Origin: Epiperipatus broadwayi
Lineage: Eukaryota > Onychophora > Udeonychophora > Euonychophora > Peripatidae
DNA length: 64,000 nucleotides
Direction of reading: 5' to 3'
NCBI GenBank assembly: GCA_028023455.1
Contig: JAQFVV010000055.1
Location: 6,726,030-6,790,029 of the forward strand
The position numbers were made by a program, and so were the translations under genes. Below the pieces are notes generated by a model. That model saw only the letters and a list, made by a program, of their open reading frames with translations, had not been told where the DNA came from and searched no databases. The first letter of the stretch is position 1. Every line of letters starts with the position of its first letter. Of this stretch, positions 11,990-23,709 are shown one piece after another.

Positions 11990-13610
11990 CTATTTTATAG
12001 TTATGAACTTATTTTAGTAATTTATTTTCCTATTTTACAAAGTTAATAACTTTTAGAATGTCTATCCTTTGAAAGTTTGCAATTGTAATAAACAATGCAA
12101 AGATTATCAATAAAAGGTTCACTTATAAAAATAAAATCTTGCAAATATGGACAAAGAACTTTCAAATAAGAATGGAGGTGTTGGCTCAAAGTTAATTCAA
12201 CAAGGCACCCAATTATTATTTCATAATAGTTTATTAGTAGTATCCACTACATATTAAATCTTGAGTGCCAACATAAATTGATTATTTTTTATGCTTAAAC
12301 TGACTATTAGGATGTCAGCAACCGTTTTACTTTTAAGATCTTTTAATATTGTAAAGAAATGGATTAGTGATTAAGATAAAAATAAATAAAGAGAATGGGA
12401 AGAGGAGGAAAAAAGTACGAGAGAAAAAAGAGGGGGAGACAGTAGGAAAGAGGAAATGTGAGAATATATATAAACAAACTACAAATATAAAGCCACTGTG
12501 CAGAAAGTATAATTTTTGATGGATTAAATATTATACAAGGAAAAAATTGTTAGGTAAAAAATACCAACATGAGCAAGATGGTAAGGGGAGGGGGTTAAGA
12601 AATTACAATTGGAATTAAATACATAATGAGATAAACAGGTTGAGAAAGAACTTTTTTTTTTTAAGTACAGTAAATTAAATGAAAAAAAATCGAATGAAAA
12701 AAGAATAAGAAAATTAAATGACAGTAACTAGACGGGGAGAGGCGGATGAATCGATAATTAATAGAATCGTTTTATCCTGATTAGTGTTTAATGTTTGAAA
12801 GGTGGGCGAAGAATCGCTCTATCTACCAAGATACGAGAACAGTACTTATTAAAAGATCAAATATATAAATTAATTCATATTCGCAGATAATCGTATATAA
12901 GAAAGAACGAAAGTAGCGGTCGACGACAGTTTAGCTCAGTGGTTGGCTTGTTGATATTTCTTTAAAACCAAATTTTTTATTCTATTGCATCGTTCGGCTC
13001 TTATAAGGGTCAAGTAAACGATTTTTATACACAGTGCAAAAAAATAAAATAAGTACCTATTATTAGAATTGTTTTTATACCAGGTATTCTAACAATACGC
13101 GTATCAATCCCTAAGTAGATAACCGTATCTCGTTTAGTAATAATACAGATATAAGTTGTAAAAACAAATTTTTCCGATGATTAGATTAAGTAGGTAATTT
13201 TAATGATAAAAATAAAAAGAGGAGAGACATCAAACTGATAAATGTCATTTAATGCAGTAAATATTATTTTTTATTTTAAAAGAAGATAAATAAATTCACT
13301 GAGAATCAAAGATTATATTTTAAAAATAATCTCATTACCATAGCTTCCCCCCTTCCCCATGTCGCATGGAAAAAAAATAGTATTGCCAGTGAAACACGTC
13401 ATAGGTCGTAAACATTGGTTTTTATTGAATTTTAATAGATCTTTTAATTTCCCCGAATGTTTTGGTCCACTAGTGGAAAGGCAGATTCTCGCTAGAAGTT
13501 TCGAGCAATAAATTCATTCGGTTATTATTATCGTTATTTCATATATAGATTTTTTTCAAACAATTATAACTTTCACTTTACCTCATATACTTTGATCGTA
13601 TTTATCTTTT
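11990..13610. other. Repeat-poor sequence, probably intronic
   Basis: Few recognised repeats are present, and CpG dinucleotides are more frequent than in the repeats (for example 12720-13120). A purine-rich GAGAGAAAAAAG stretch lies at 12395-12460. No splice-flanked coding exon was recognised. If exon 3 of the T-box gene lies beyond position 1, this is within intron 2 and could hold regulatory sequence. Confidence 0.35.
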
Positions 13611-13611
13611 T

Positions 13612-13710
13612 CACATATGCGTGGTCATGTATATCGGTTATATAAGATAGAGTGGATAGCTGAAGAAAGCACGAAAGTCTGAATTCAAATTTCCTTTAAT
13701 TTTAATCATA
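13612..13710 (+). mobile_element. Foldback family 2 arm fragment (tRNA-like)
   Basis: It reads GTGGTCATGTATATCGG, then TAAGATAGAGTGGATAGCTG, then a B-box-like CTGAATTCAAATTTCC. It matches the right-arm end of the elements at 43600-43680 and 61800-61880. Confidence 0.55.
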
Positions 13711-13804
13711 TGAATAAAAGCATCTGAAAAAGATAAATAACCCCCAAGATGTTTGCCACCTGGCTCAGATCATGTGATTCAAATATATATGGTAAAATAA
13801 AAGT

Positions 13805-13970
13805 TAATTCCACTATTCTCTCATTACAGCTGCACCATCTAGTGTAAGCTTTAATAATCAGCTTTAATAATCAATAGATATCAGATGGTATAGCTTAACA
13901 AATCCATATTCTTCTCTATTCCTAGACCACTTTCAAGTTTATAGCTTTCATCAGTGAACAGTCCATTTAG
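13805..13970. mobile_element. Degenerate foldback family 1 relic
   Basis: The left side resembles CTGCACCATCTAGTGTAA. Near 13931-13962 the minus strand keeps CACTGATGAAAGC...GAAAG, a decayed form of the hammerhead segment seen at 14475 and 59541. A related relic is at 53395-53600. Confidence 0.4.
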
Positions 13971-14360
13971 ATCTTTTGTATTCAATACACTTTTCTTCTA
14001 ACAACCTCAAAGATGAAAGCCATGATTTAGAAACTATTTTAGGGATATTGGATTGGTCATCACTAGATAAGGATTTATTAAGAACTATCATCTGGCATTT
14101 ATTGATTAATTTCCTAATGATTAGAAATGTGTAAGCTAGGATCGTGCATCTTGTTAATTTTAAAATGAAAATTAAAAAGCATCTTATTATGCATGGGAAA
14201 AGTGGGGCTTGAATAATGGCAGCCCATGAAAATTTTAAACAGGGGTGCATTTCTAATTTAGCAACCACACAACCATTTTATTTTTCCATACCCAATCACT
14301 GTTAAAAGATCTAATATATTTTTTGTTTTATTAACTGCTGTTTGTAATAAATCAATACTA

Positions 14361-14658
14361 GTATATTGTAAATAAAGGCAAAACTCTCCATACAGTAGTG
14401 CCACCCTGTGCCAAACAGAGTAATCAATGGATGCCAGAAGGCTTGTGCATAAAATCCCTATCTAGTGCCTACTCATCCAATATCCCCAGACTAGTTTCTG
14501 GCTTGTGGCCATCATCAGTGAGGGGCCTTGGCATCCATTGATTACTCTGTTTGGCACAGGGTGGCACTACTGAATGGAGAGTTTTGCCTTTGTTTACAAC
14601 AATTATGTGCTACTATAGAGATAGTGATCATGTGATGTTTAGTGGTATATTGTAAATA
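14361..14658. mobile_element. Foldback family 1 element with 14-bp TSD
   Basis: The element occupies 14375-14644 and is flanked by a perfect 14-bp direct repeat GTATATTGTAAATA (14361-14374 and 14645-14658). Internal inverted arms carry ACTCTCCATACAGTAGTGCC, CTGTGCCAAACAGAGTAATC and their complements. The minus strand carries a hammerhead core (14475-14534). The right TSD coincides with the end of the neighbouring family 2 element, so it appears to have inserted into that repeat's edge. Confidence 0.85.
14475..14534 (-). ncRNA. Hammerhead ribozyme motif, type I (family 1)
   Basis: Minus strand, 5' to 3': ...CCAAGGCCCCTCA, then CTGATGA, stem II TGGC-CACAA-GCCA, GAA, palindromic ACTAGT (stem III), C17, TGGGGATATTGG. 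All invariant core positions (CUGANGA, GAAA, U16.1-C17) are present. Stem I pairs as about 5 bp (TGGGG with CCTCA side, one G-U), then an internal loop, then CCAA/TTGG. The short palindromic stem III suggests activity as a dimer. Activity is inferred, not shown. Confidence 0.7.
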
Positions 14659-15380
14659 CCAAACTTTAACATGTAATTAAAGGGGATTAGATCACAGACT
14701 TTCAAGCTTCCCTCAGTTATCCACTCCATCTTGTATAACTGATACACATGACCACACACATGTGAAAAGGATAAATATATTTGTGCTGAACCAGCATTCA
14801 TCAGTTGATCCTGATCACCATCTCCTATGCACATATACATAATAAATGCTCAGTATATATTAAGATAGCAAATCTTGGAAACTTTAATGGACAGACTTCT
14901 TCTCCATCCTCCAACTCTTCAGCCATCCTGACTGAAAATCTGATGATGGAATGCTCAAATCGTGCTGATGCCAATATATATTGTCATACCCATGTTGAAA
15001 ATCTGTGTTCAAATCCCCTTTAATTACATGTTAAAGTTCAGTATTTATAATATACTACAACCTGAATTCTGCTCATCCCTCTGTGTATTTAAAAGGATAT
15101 ATTAAGGTCATGTATATGAAGAGTGACTTAAGGTCAACATGGATATGACAACAATAGTGACATCAATAAGAGTTTGAGCATTTCATCATCAGATTTTCAG
15201 TGGTGTGGATGGCTGAAGAGTTGGAGGGTGGAAAAGATTGTCATCTGGCCATTAAAGTTTCCAAGATTTTTTATCTTAATATAAACTGAGCATTGATTAC
15301 ATATGCATGTGGGAGATGGTGATATTGATCAACTGATGAGTGCTGGTTCAGCACAAAATACACATATTGGAGCTCACTTA
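14650..15380. mobile_element. Foldback family 2 element, compound
   Basis: The left part (about 14650-15050) has its own inverted ends: ACTTTAACATGTAATTAAAG near 14665 and the complement near 15025. It contains a minus-strand tRNA-like segment at 14690-14770. The segment 15120-15380 is the inverse of 14770-15000 (for example GATGGCTGAAGAGTTGGAGG versus its complement). Hammerhead-like cores lie at 14780-14825 (minus) and 15321-15376 (plus). Confidence 0.75.
15321..15376 (+). ncRNA. Hammerhead-like motif (family 2), core mutated
   Basis: CAACTGATGA is followed by a 6-bp stem II GTGCTG-GTT-CAGCAC, then AAA where GAA is expected, then ATACACATATTGGAGCTCA. The G12 position is mutated (GAA to AAA), so this copy should be inactive. 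Its stem II is intact. Confidence 0.55.
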
Positions 15381-15780
15381 TATTGTAAGGCTGACTGTCA
15401 TGAGATTCTCATAGCATACTAATTGTGACAGTGGAATGATGTGCTTGTGCAATAACATCATCATCCTGTATTTACACACACAATGTTTCTGACCTCAATT
15501 CTATCTCTTTTTTTTTCTTTTTTAGCTCAAGTCCTCAAGAATTAAAAAAGCAATGACTGTTACAGGCTAATCTTTAGTTGTGATCTTTGCTTGAAATAGT
15601 AAAACCACTAATGAGTTAGTTTGAAACAAGAGTTTTAAGTTGGCAAAGATTGTATGTTTAGGTAGCCCTATTTAAAAATCACCTAGTCTACCACAGAAGG
15701 GCAAAGGTTTACAAAATGGGATTTAAAATGACCTATATTACACAGTCTATTTTCATGGCTGGATTACTCATTACAGCAGT

Positions 15781-15829
15781 ATAAATAATAATAATAATAA
15801 TAATAATAACAACAACAACAACAACAACA
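15781..15829. repeat. Compound microsatellite (AAT)n(AAC)n
   Basis: Uninterrupted AAT repeats pass into AAC repeats. It lies about 50 bp before an endonuclease-like LINE fragment. Confidence 0.95.
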
Positions 15830-15879
15830 TAGTGGGAGACAGGAGTAGTACTAAAGATAAGTATTATAAATCTTTTTTT

Positions 15880-16040
15880 TTAAATATAGGTACACGGAAT
15901 ATGCAAACTTTACTTAATAAAATCCCTGGAGTGCATTTGTATCTAAATAACTTCAAAATTTAAGATCGACATAGCAGCTCTCATTGAAAATCGTCTCTCA
16001 GAATTAATGAAAGTTTAATAGAATAGATGGATAAATACAA
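15880..16040 (+). pseudogene. RTE-like LINE 5' end: APE endonuclease N-terminus relic
   Basis: Plus-strand frames read IGTRNMQTLLNKIPGVHLYL, then KIDIAALIENRLSELMK. This resembles the first strand and helix of apurinic-type endonucleases in RTE-like elements (GTWNVRTL...IDIxALxExR, including the Glu of the active site). It breaks off soon after. Sequence to about 16160 may be further decayed remnant. Confidence 0.45.
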
Positions 16041-16310
16041 GTTGTTCTGTAGTTAATAAAAAGTTTAAAGCACTCAATTTGACGTAGCCCGCTGCAGCTC
16101 TATCTCTGAACTAGGCCTCAAAGGATATTTAATGATCATTGACCTCAAAGGTTTAGGACCTTTAAACAGAAGAAACTGGTCGAGTAAAATGCAAAATATA
16201 ATTTTTTTTTACTAAGCTAGAAGTGATTGTATGTGTCGTCTTTTATTAATGACTTAAAAACGTCATTTCTAGATTAATTTTCATTTAAAAAAAAAAAGGA
16301 CAGACGTAGA

Positions 16311-16390
16311 ACCCCCCCCCCCCCACCACCACCACCACCACCACACACACACAAGCTGCGTTGTACGTGATTTCATCTACAGGGGGGGGG
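16311..16390. repeat. Poly(C)-(CCA)n-(CA)n tract with opposing poly(G)
   Basis: A run of about 14 C is followed by CCA and CA repeats. A run of ten G starts about 40 bp later at 16381. The C and G runs could pair as a hairpin. Confidence 0.9.
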
Positions 16391-16399
16391 GAATCCCTT

Positions 16400-18120
16400 G
16401 ATTCACGATAATTAGATATCAATTAATCTTTAATAAAATATTGTATTAATTTATTTACACGTGATTTTACATAAATATTCTAGTAACTGAAATACAGGCT
16501 TATTATATACCTGTATCAATATATGTAGTATATAGGGTATATGAGCACAGACTTTCACGTGACTCACAACTCTCCACTCTAGCAAAAATTCTTTTTTCCC
16601 TTCTTTTAAATAATTCTTTTACAATTGTATTACAAATCGTATATTTTTTCACAAAATATGGAGTCAAGGAAGAGTTTTTGAAATAACTTCGTTAACGAAT
16701 GGATCATTTTGAAAAGGAAAAGGTAATTGGACAATCTTAAATAGATATCATACATAGTGAAATGTCCAGTGTGAAACTGTACTATTCTCAACAATCATTA
16801 CAAACATTTAATCTTTTAAATCGAATTCAAACTCCGTCTAATCTAATAGGGCCATCATTTAAATACGAAGCTGCATACATAATCTTTCAAACTAATAAAG
16901 TCTAAAGAGGAAGTCTAAACTAACTCAAAGCTTTTGAAATTACTTTTCAGGCGCTTAGCGAAAGTCGGAGGGGGGGGGTATTTTAAAGTAAATAAATGGC
17001 AATTAAATAGACGGATGTAATTATCAATTCCGAGATTTTGGCATAAGTAATCTAATATTTATAAATTAGCCTTTACACATAGATACCAATAATAATAATC
17101 ATTTCAAATAAATTCGTAATCATTTTCGTTTGTGTTAAATGGTCTGAAAACGATTAGCAGAAGTACAGTATTTACGTTTAGCACGTTCGACTTAAAAGTT
17201 TACTCTAGGCAATTAAGAAGCTTATATCAATAACTATCAATTAAAAATATTGCCATTAGCAATGCCCGATGAATGAGAACGCGGATTATTTAAAACTAAA
17301 ACATCTTTTTTTTTTTTAATTAACGTAAATCTAGTAATTCTACGGTTAATTTGTTTTTCAAAATCATATAAGCACCAAACACCGGTTTCTCAATATTTAC
17401 GTAAAAAATTTGGGCCGAAAACGGTGACAAGACATGTAAATATAAATTAAGGAAAGCTGGCAAAAAAGAGAGCAATAAATATACAGTGATCATAATATGC
17501 ATGTTCCAGAAGATTTTTCGAAATCAACACATCACTTTTCCAGCAAATTTCAGAATTATGAAAACAAGACATATTGGAAAATTATAATATTTATTTAGTA
17601 TCTTAATTGAGTTTAAATACTACTTTTTGCATTGAAAATAAATGAAATCGCCAAATATTTTATTTAAATCTGCTAAATTCATGTTTATTGATGCCAAACA
17701 ATTTCAATATTGCAGATAAAAATGAAAGAACTTGTATTATATTTTTTTAAAGCATCATATTAAATCTTTTCTACTATTTATTATGAAGATGCCAAATTAT
17801 TACGTACAAAATCTTTGGCCATATTCTTCCCAAATAAATATCTTAATGAAAGTATATAGCATTTTTTAGGCTAGAAATTATTATAACATTTTTAGCTCAG
17901 ATATATCCTTTAAATTTTAATTAAAAATGAATCCTTTTATTATTATGAAATACAATCACATGGAATAATTAATTCAATTCCTACTTTTTCCATGTGTAAT
18001 AATGTATTTCTAATTTAATTTTATTAAATATATTCTAACCACACGAATAAAAGACATTTGAAAAAGTTTAATACCTTCACGATAAATTGTAGTAATTTGA
18101 TTTTGATAAATACAGTAATA
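16400..18120. other. Repeat-poor sequence, probably intronic
   Basis: No gene, splice-flanked exon or dispersed repeat was recognised. CpG content is higher in 16560-17540 than around it. Confidence 0.35.
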
Positions 18121-18144
18121 AAGATTTAAAAAGTTGTGAACATG

Positions 18145-18200
18145 GCCCAATGATCAATGTTGATTCAGCATGAAATGTATTTTGGGGTCAAGTCTTTATT
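18145..18200 (+). repeat. Decayed family 2 hammerhead segment
   Basis: AATGATCAATGTTGATTCAGCATGAAATG aligns by eye with the CTGATGA-stem II-GAAAT segment of family 2. The core is lost (TGATCA) but GAAAT is kept. Confidence 0.35.
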
Positions 18201-18329
18201 CATAAGATTGAAGTATATATGGTAAAATTGAAGGCAATTCTATTATTTATAAATAACTTATCTTTGCTTTTAAAAAAACAAATAAGCAAAAAAATATTTA
18301 GTTCCAACAGTAATGGATTAGCCATTTGT

Positions 18330-18428
18330 ATTTTTTTTTTTCATATGTCATAGCATGGGCTGGGAGGTGAAACCACAACCGTCTGCAACCAACTACTTGC
18401 TTGCAAGGCGGCTGCGATGCGATGATGA
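18330..18428 (-). mobile_element. tRNA-derived SINE (family B) copy
   Basis: On the minus strand it contains CGCAGCCGCCTTGCAAGCAA, a B-box-like GTGGTTTCACCTCCCAGCC, then ATGCTATGACATATGAAAAA. The 5' end is truncated next to a poly(C) run at 18429-18443. Confidence 0.65.
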
Positions 18429-18616
18429 AACCCCCCCCCCCCCAAGCTGGCTTACTTTTTCATTTTTCCAAATTTTGTGGTAATAAATAAAGTCTATCAT
18501 TTTGCAAAAGTATTTTTTTATTAAAGTACAATTATAAGATAGCAGATTAAAATGTAAATATATCTCCCTCCCTACTGTCTTTTTTTTAATCGTTCATATC
18601 TGGAATATCTAAAAAG

Positions 18617-18692
18617 TGGAAAATTGAAAATCATTTTTATTTATTATTTTACAATGGAAAATTGAAAATCATTTTTATTTATTATTTTACAA
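18617..18692. repeat. 38-bp tandem duplication
   Basis: Two near-identical copies of GGAAAATTGAAAATCATTTT... stand head to tail. Confidence 0.9.
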
Positions 18693-18770
18693 GATAAAAC
18701 AACCTTTTAAATAAATGTTCTACTTTAAGGTAAAGTTAAAGTTTATTCTAAGATATGACTATGTAAAGGT

Positions 18771-18870
18771 TCTTATGCAATGATAGTAGTGTCTGAGTTT
18801 GAACCTGGGCTTGGTAGTTTTGGAAAAATTTTCCATCTGTTTTAGGTTTTTTCCAGTTACCATAGTCCAT
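18771..18870 (+). mobile_element. tRNA-like SINE head fragment
   Basis: TGCAATGATAGTAGTGTCTG is followed by the B-box match GAGTTTGAACCTGGGC. No clear 3' tail family is seen. Confidence 0.35.
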
Positions 18871-19621
18871 ACCCATTTAATTTTGATCTGTAAATACTTA
18901 AGTTTTATGTCCAGCATTTTCTTTACTGTTCCCCTATGACTAGATACTTTGCCTATTAGCTATTTAAAGGTTGTTTAGCCTATCTTTACATTACATGATT
19001 TTATCACATGAACTATAGGATTAGATAGAAAAAAATGGGCAATTACCACTGATTAATGATCATGTGTTTTTTTATTATGTATAGTTATAAAAGTTATCAA
19101 AAATGAAATTTAAAAAAATTTTTTTGACAGAAACATTTATAAATATATATATATATCTTTATTGGACAAAAATTTTATACAAATTTGAAAAAATGATTTA
19201 CAATTCAACGAAATATTATAAAGTATATTATAAAAACACAGACAAATAAAATGGTTTATAAATTACAGAATCTACATTTTGTAAATAAGTAGCAAAGGCA
19301 TAAGAAAATATAAAAAATAAAAAACAGAGGGAAAAAGCTACCTATTTATAATGATGTCAGAAGAGAAACCAGACTCCATGTAGCATCAATTCTGTCTGGA
19401 GGGGAAAGCACCCACTTTTTAATTTTTGAAATTTTATTATAAAACAGTGATTACAATTTCCTGGATGTAAAGTTGAAGCAAAATAACCTTTTAGAAACCA
19501 AAGGGTAAACATAAGGAAAGTAGTGATCCTAATTGAAAGGAAAAGGCACTATTTCATGCTATTAATATTATGGATGATTTTTATTAGATTAGAAATTATA
19601 TTTCAATCCATCTGAGACACT

Positions 19622-19734
19622 CTTTAATGCAGGGGTCACCAACCTTTTTGCACTTAAGAGCACATTTTATTTTTTCAATGTAAATTTATAGTGTTCATAT
19701 CCCGGGCATAGGGTTGGGGACCCCTGCTTTAATG
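19622..19734. mobile_element. hAT-type MITE with 8-bp TSD
   Basis: The element at 19630-19726 begins CAGGGGTCACCAACC and ends GGTTGGGGACCCCTG, imperfect terminal inverted repeats. It is flanked by the 8-bp direct repeat CTTTAATG (19622-19629 and 19727-19734). Both the CAGGGGT-type ends and the 8-bp duplication are hallmarks of hAT transposons. At 97 bp it is non-autonomous. Confidence 0.9.
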
Positions 19735-19824
19735 TAATGATTATCTCCATTTTCCATGATATATGAATGATATGTTAAGTGCAGGTCATTAATCAAATTA
19801 ATGATATCTAATAATGATAAATAT

Positions 19825-19841
19825 TGATGATGATGATGATG

Positions 19842-19906
<65 letters not shown>

Positions 19907-19918
19907 CATTATTATTAT
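19825..19918. repeat. Compound microsatellite (GAT)n(TAT)n
   Basis: Short GAT repeats pass into about 25 ATT repeats. Confidence 0.95.
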
Positions 19919-19929
19919 AGAATTTTATT

Positions 19930-21680
19930 ATTTGAATGATTAAATGTTTAATAGGTGAAAACTATTTATTTGTATTTAGTTTTGATTATTAAACATATAT
20001 ATAGAAATAAACATTGCAATCAAAAATACTTTTCTTCCAAAGAGTAAACTTGTGATTAAGACCTGTAGAGGTCCCTACCTTCATATTTTCAAGGGCACAA
20101 ACTTATTAAAGGTTTATTGCCTTAGTAAATCTTAATTGTTAATTAATATGACTATCCATCTATTTAAATTAATTTATTTAATTATTTTCTCATAATTCTC
20201 ATAAACTCAGAAGAATAAAAATTCAATGAAGAATATATTTTGTTTAGGCTATAATCTGAATTTATATATATATGGACTCCCTTAACTTCAACAAAAGATT
20301 CCCAACAAGAGTTATTATAGGTTAATGAGAAAACTTGTTTAGCCTTAGGGATTATCAATTAATAGTAATTGATAGTTTCTTGGCAACATCAAAGGCTGAA
20401 AGTTATTTCTGTTTACATGGATATAATATCATTTCTGTTCATTATTATAATAACAATCCGTGAAAATATTTAATTCAATATACATATATACACACATATA
20501 TAAGTATTTGTATTATAGATAGAGTGTTGAAAAGCACTGCAGACATGCATATTCAATAAATTATATGTACTCTATTATAATCAAAATTTATCAACACAAC
20601 ATGAGCAATTAAATGTGACATATGATGCACATGAGGAGAGCTTAGAACAAAATATAGCTGACATTGATTCTACACTGTAGCAATAAAAATATTAGAAAAA
20701 GGCAAAAGTTCAACAAAATTTTCTTTATCATCATCAAGGTTTCCCCTGTTAAACAATAGATATTCTTAATTAAAACTGCAATCAAAACAAACACATAAAT
20801 ACACTCTAAAGTACCCACAATTCAAAGACAACTATTTCTAAGATTGATTAACTGAGTCTCTTGATTTCATTACATACATGAAAGATAATCATTGCATTAT
20901 CAAACAATATATGACCAGTATTATGGAAAAGACAGACATAAGATACCTATTTTTAATGCTATTTTATGAATTTTAATCTTTCATAAAGATTTGGTTTTCT
21001 TGCATCTATGTATAATAATTCAGAAAGTCCTTCATTAACATAAATGCAACAAAATGTTAACATAGATGTAACAAAATGTTAACATAAATGTAACAGTATG
21101 CACACATGTGCTTTACAAAATATGCAAAGAATATAAAATACACCACCAATTCTATTTAGCCTAATGCATTTTGGGTCAGAGAACCATAATCACGATTACT
21201 ATGATTTAAACTCAAAGACTGTTATAAAAAAGATTAAAATTCGAGCTTCCCAAATGGGACATTTCTCAATCTTTGTTTATAACATTATCATAGTTAGCAC
21301 ATGCCATACGTCTTTTATTTTTTGCTCCTGGTCTCTCACCTCAGTACTGAAGAAAAACAAAAAATAATTTTCATTTTAACTTTCAATTTATTTGTTGATG
21401 CAAAGCCAATTAATTACTTTTATTTGGGTTGTTTTTGCCTTTTTATAGTAATTTGTATTTAATAAAAAAAAATCAGTTTATTTGATGAAAAATAACAAAA
21501 ATTTGTAACTGACAATTAATTATTTTGACCTTTAGTATTATTTTCATAAAAGTTGACACATGTCTGCATCCCACCCCCCTCCTTTTTCAAAATCAAATAA
21601 GAAATAAAATTTAGAAGAGCAATAATAATAAAATTTCAAAACAAATATGTCAATTATAAGTAGTATGAAGTTTCAAAAAA
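19930..21680. other. Gene-less A/T-rich sequence
   Basis: No gene is recognised. A short tandem (CATAAATGTAACAAAATGTTAA) with three partial copies lies at 21040-21095. Confidence 0.4.
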
Positions 21681-21684
21681 AAAG

Positions 21685-21765
21685 GTTGCCTTGACAACAG
21701 TTTGAAATTGTTGACTGTTATTGATACTGGGATTATCTAAGTATTGACTGACTTTAAAAAATTGA
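21685..21765 (+). mobile_element. Half copy of the 7945-8153 MITE family
   Basis: GGTTGCCTTGACAACAGTTT, then AATTGTTGACTGTTATTGAT and TCTAAGTATTGACTGAC, match the right half of that element. Confidence 0.65.
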
Positions 21766-22039
21766 TTTGTAAGCCAATATTAAGTCTATTACAAGAATCA
21801 CTTTTCCAAATAAAAAAAACTGTCAATTTATTGATGATTAATATCCCAGTGTGGTTTTCATTAGCTTCATATAGTGGCTTAAAACATAATTGAATGTAGA
21901 TACCCAGCTATATCAGTACCAAAATAGATATCACTAAAGATATAAAGTACTTTCAAGACAATTAATTCTGGAATGGTTAATTATAGTTAGTCTAATTAAC
22001 CCCTCATTATATTCCATCTACATATCCCAAATTCTCTGC

Positions 22040-22168
22040 TCTCAATGGTTTGGGGACAGTGATAGAGTAGAAAATTCAGGACCTCAAAGTACATGGATTG
22101 TGACCCAATCTGTCATTTCTGAAAGTCAAACTTTTTATGAACCTCCAAGGAATAAACCATTGGATTAC
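22040..22168 (+). mobile_element. tRNA-derived SINE (family C)
   Basis: A-box-like ACAGTGATAGAGTAG is followed by TACATGGATTGTGACCC in the B-box position. It continues with GTCATTTCTGAAAGTC and the family tail TTATGAACCTCCAAGGAATAAACCATT. Confidence 0.6.
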
Positions 22169-22984
22169 ATATACCAGTAGTTGAATATCTTTAAACATAT
22201 AGATTTTAAAGATTGTTAGTAAATAATAAGTCCTATCACATAGAAATCAAAACATTTTCAGAGTTAAATTCAGCTTTCTATAGAAAGAAAGATTTAATAA
22301 ATGAAATGATACTATTTATACTAAGAGCCCTATTGGTTTTCATTCTAATTCCTAATTCTTCACCTTTTATAATTCTTCATTGCCCTGAATTCTCAAGCAA
22401 AAAAAGCCATAGACTATAATTATTCATTAATGCATTGTCCTTATTTTAAATGATTTTAATATCTTCCCATTTGTTTTTGTTTTTTTATTATTTATTTATC
22501 TATTTCTAATATCAACATAATCTATAGGATATTCAACATAAATGTCTTAATTTTCCTTTGCTTTCTTATTTTTTTATTATCTCTTTCTAATAATAACAAC
22601 AGTTAATTACCCTGATTTTGCTAGTTTTAATTAGGTGTTTAGTTTTACTGCAAAATAATAATGTTTATATTTTATTATTACTTGAGCATATTTTAACTTA
22701 TATAATAATTGTGGGCAAAATAAGGCTATCGAGTCGCATCCAGCTCTGAAAGCCACTGTGTGACTGAAACTATATCAATATTAGTTTTCATTGCTATTTC
22801 TCCTAAACTTTTATATTAATAATCTATAGTAATATAGTATGAACTGATATTAATATATTTCATTTCGTGTAATTACTTTGGACAAAAATAAAAAGCCCAG
22901 ATATTTCGAAATTTAATTTTTAGCTCTTAAATGATACCAATAAAAGTTATAGTTAGTGGATTTTATTGTAGTATTTGTGGCGAC

Positions 22985-23111
22985 ATTTGATAGCCTGTGC
23001 CGCTCCCGCCAAAATTAGCTCCAAAAGTGACTACTGCGAATCTTAAACATTCAGAAATATATGAAAAGTATTGCATGTGGCTCTTATTGTGGAAGAACGT
23101 GCCCACCCCTG
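22985..23111 (-). mobile_element. hAT-like element end (relic)
   Basis: Starting at 23111 the minus strand reads CAGGGGTGGGCACG, then CCACAATAAGAGCCACATGC, then GGCGGGAGCGGCACAGGC. The CAGGGGTGGGCA end and the GCCACATGC/GCCGCA phrases are typical of widespread hAT MITEs. The opposite terminus and TSD were not found. Confidence 0.55.
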
Positions 23112-23709
23112 ATATACAAGGTAAAAAAAATAAAACATTTAATTGCGGAGCAAAGATCTCACTACAGACTTCATACAAAAACAATGAAAAAAAAAGGGCA
23201 GTATTCACCAAGAATGTCAATTGCCTGGTGGTGAGGTAGATATAAACATAACATACATTTGTCGGAGTGCTTTATTACAAGAACTTAATTTGATATGACA
23301 TTCATAAACACGCACACACAAAGAAAGAGTGAAACATAATGATCAAGAAACATTAAAAAACTACTTTTCAACAAATGATTTCATCACGCACACACATATA
23401 TTTCATTCTAATAAATTAATTATTAATATGCCTACTTATATTTTAGTTTTAATTTACATAATTTTTACCCTCTCTTTATATTTATGAAAAAGAGTGAATT
23501 TAACTAAAGAATATTTTGAATTTTTGATATATATGCAAAAAAGATAATAAAAGCCAGTTTCTCTCTTTTTAGTACCTCATTATAAACCAGGGTTTTAATG
23601 GTTATTAACTAATGAATAATTAAAGATTATTATTCGTTTTGTTATTTATTTTTACAACATTATCGCCAATTTATATAAAAAAAATATTTCTAAAAGTCAA
23701 TTTTCTTAC
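23112..23709. other. Intron 2 sequence next to exon 2
   Basis: A/T-rich, with no recognised elements. It begins (in gene direction) at the exon 2 donor GTAAGA at 23709-23704. Confidence 0.5.

Noticed and set aside
1-23700. Exon 3 of the T-box gene (RMFP..., VPVDNKRYRY)
   Set aside because: I looked on the minus strand for codon patterns of these conserved stretches and found none. A profile search would be needed to exclude a divergent exon.
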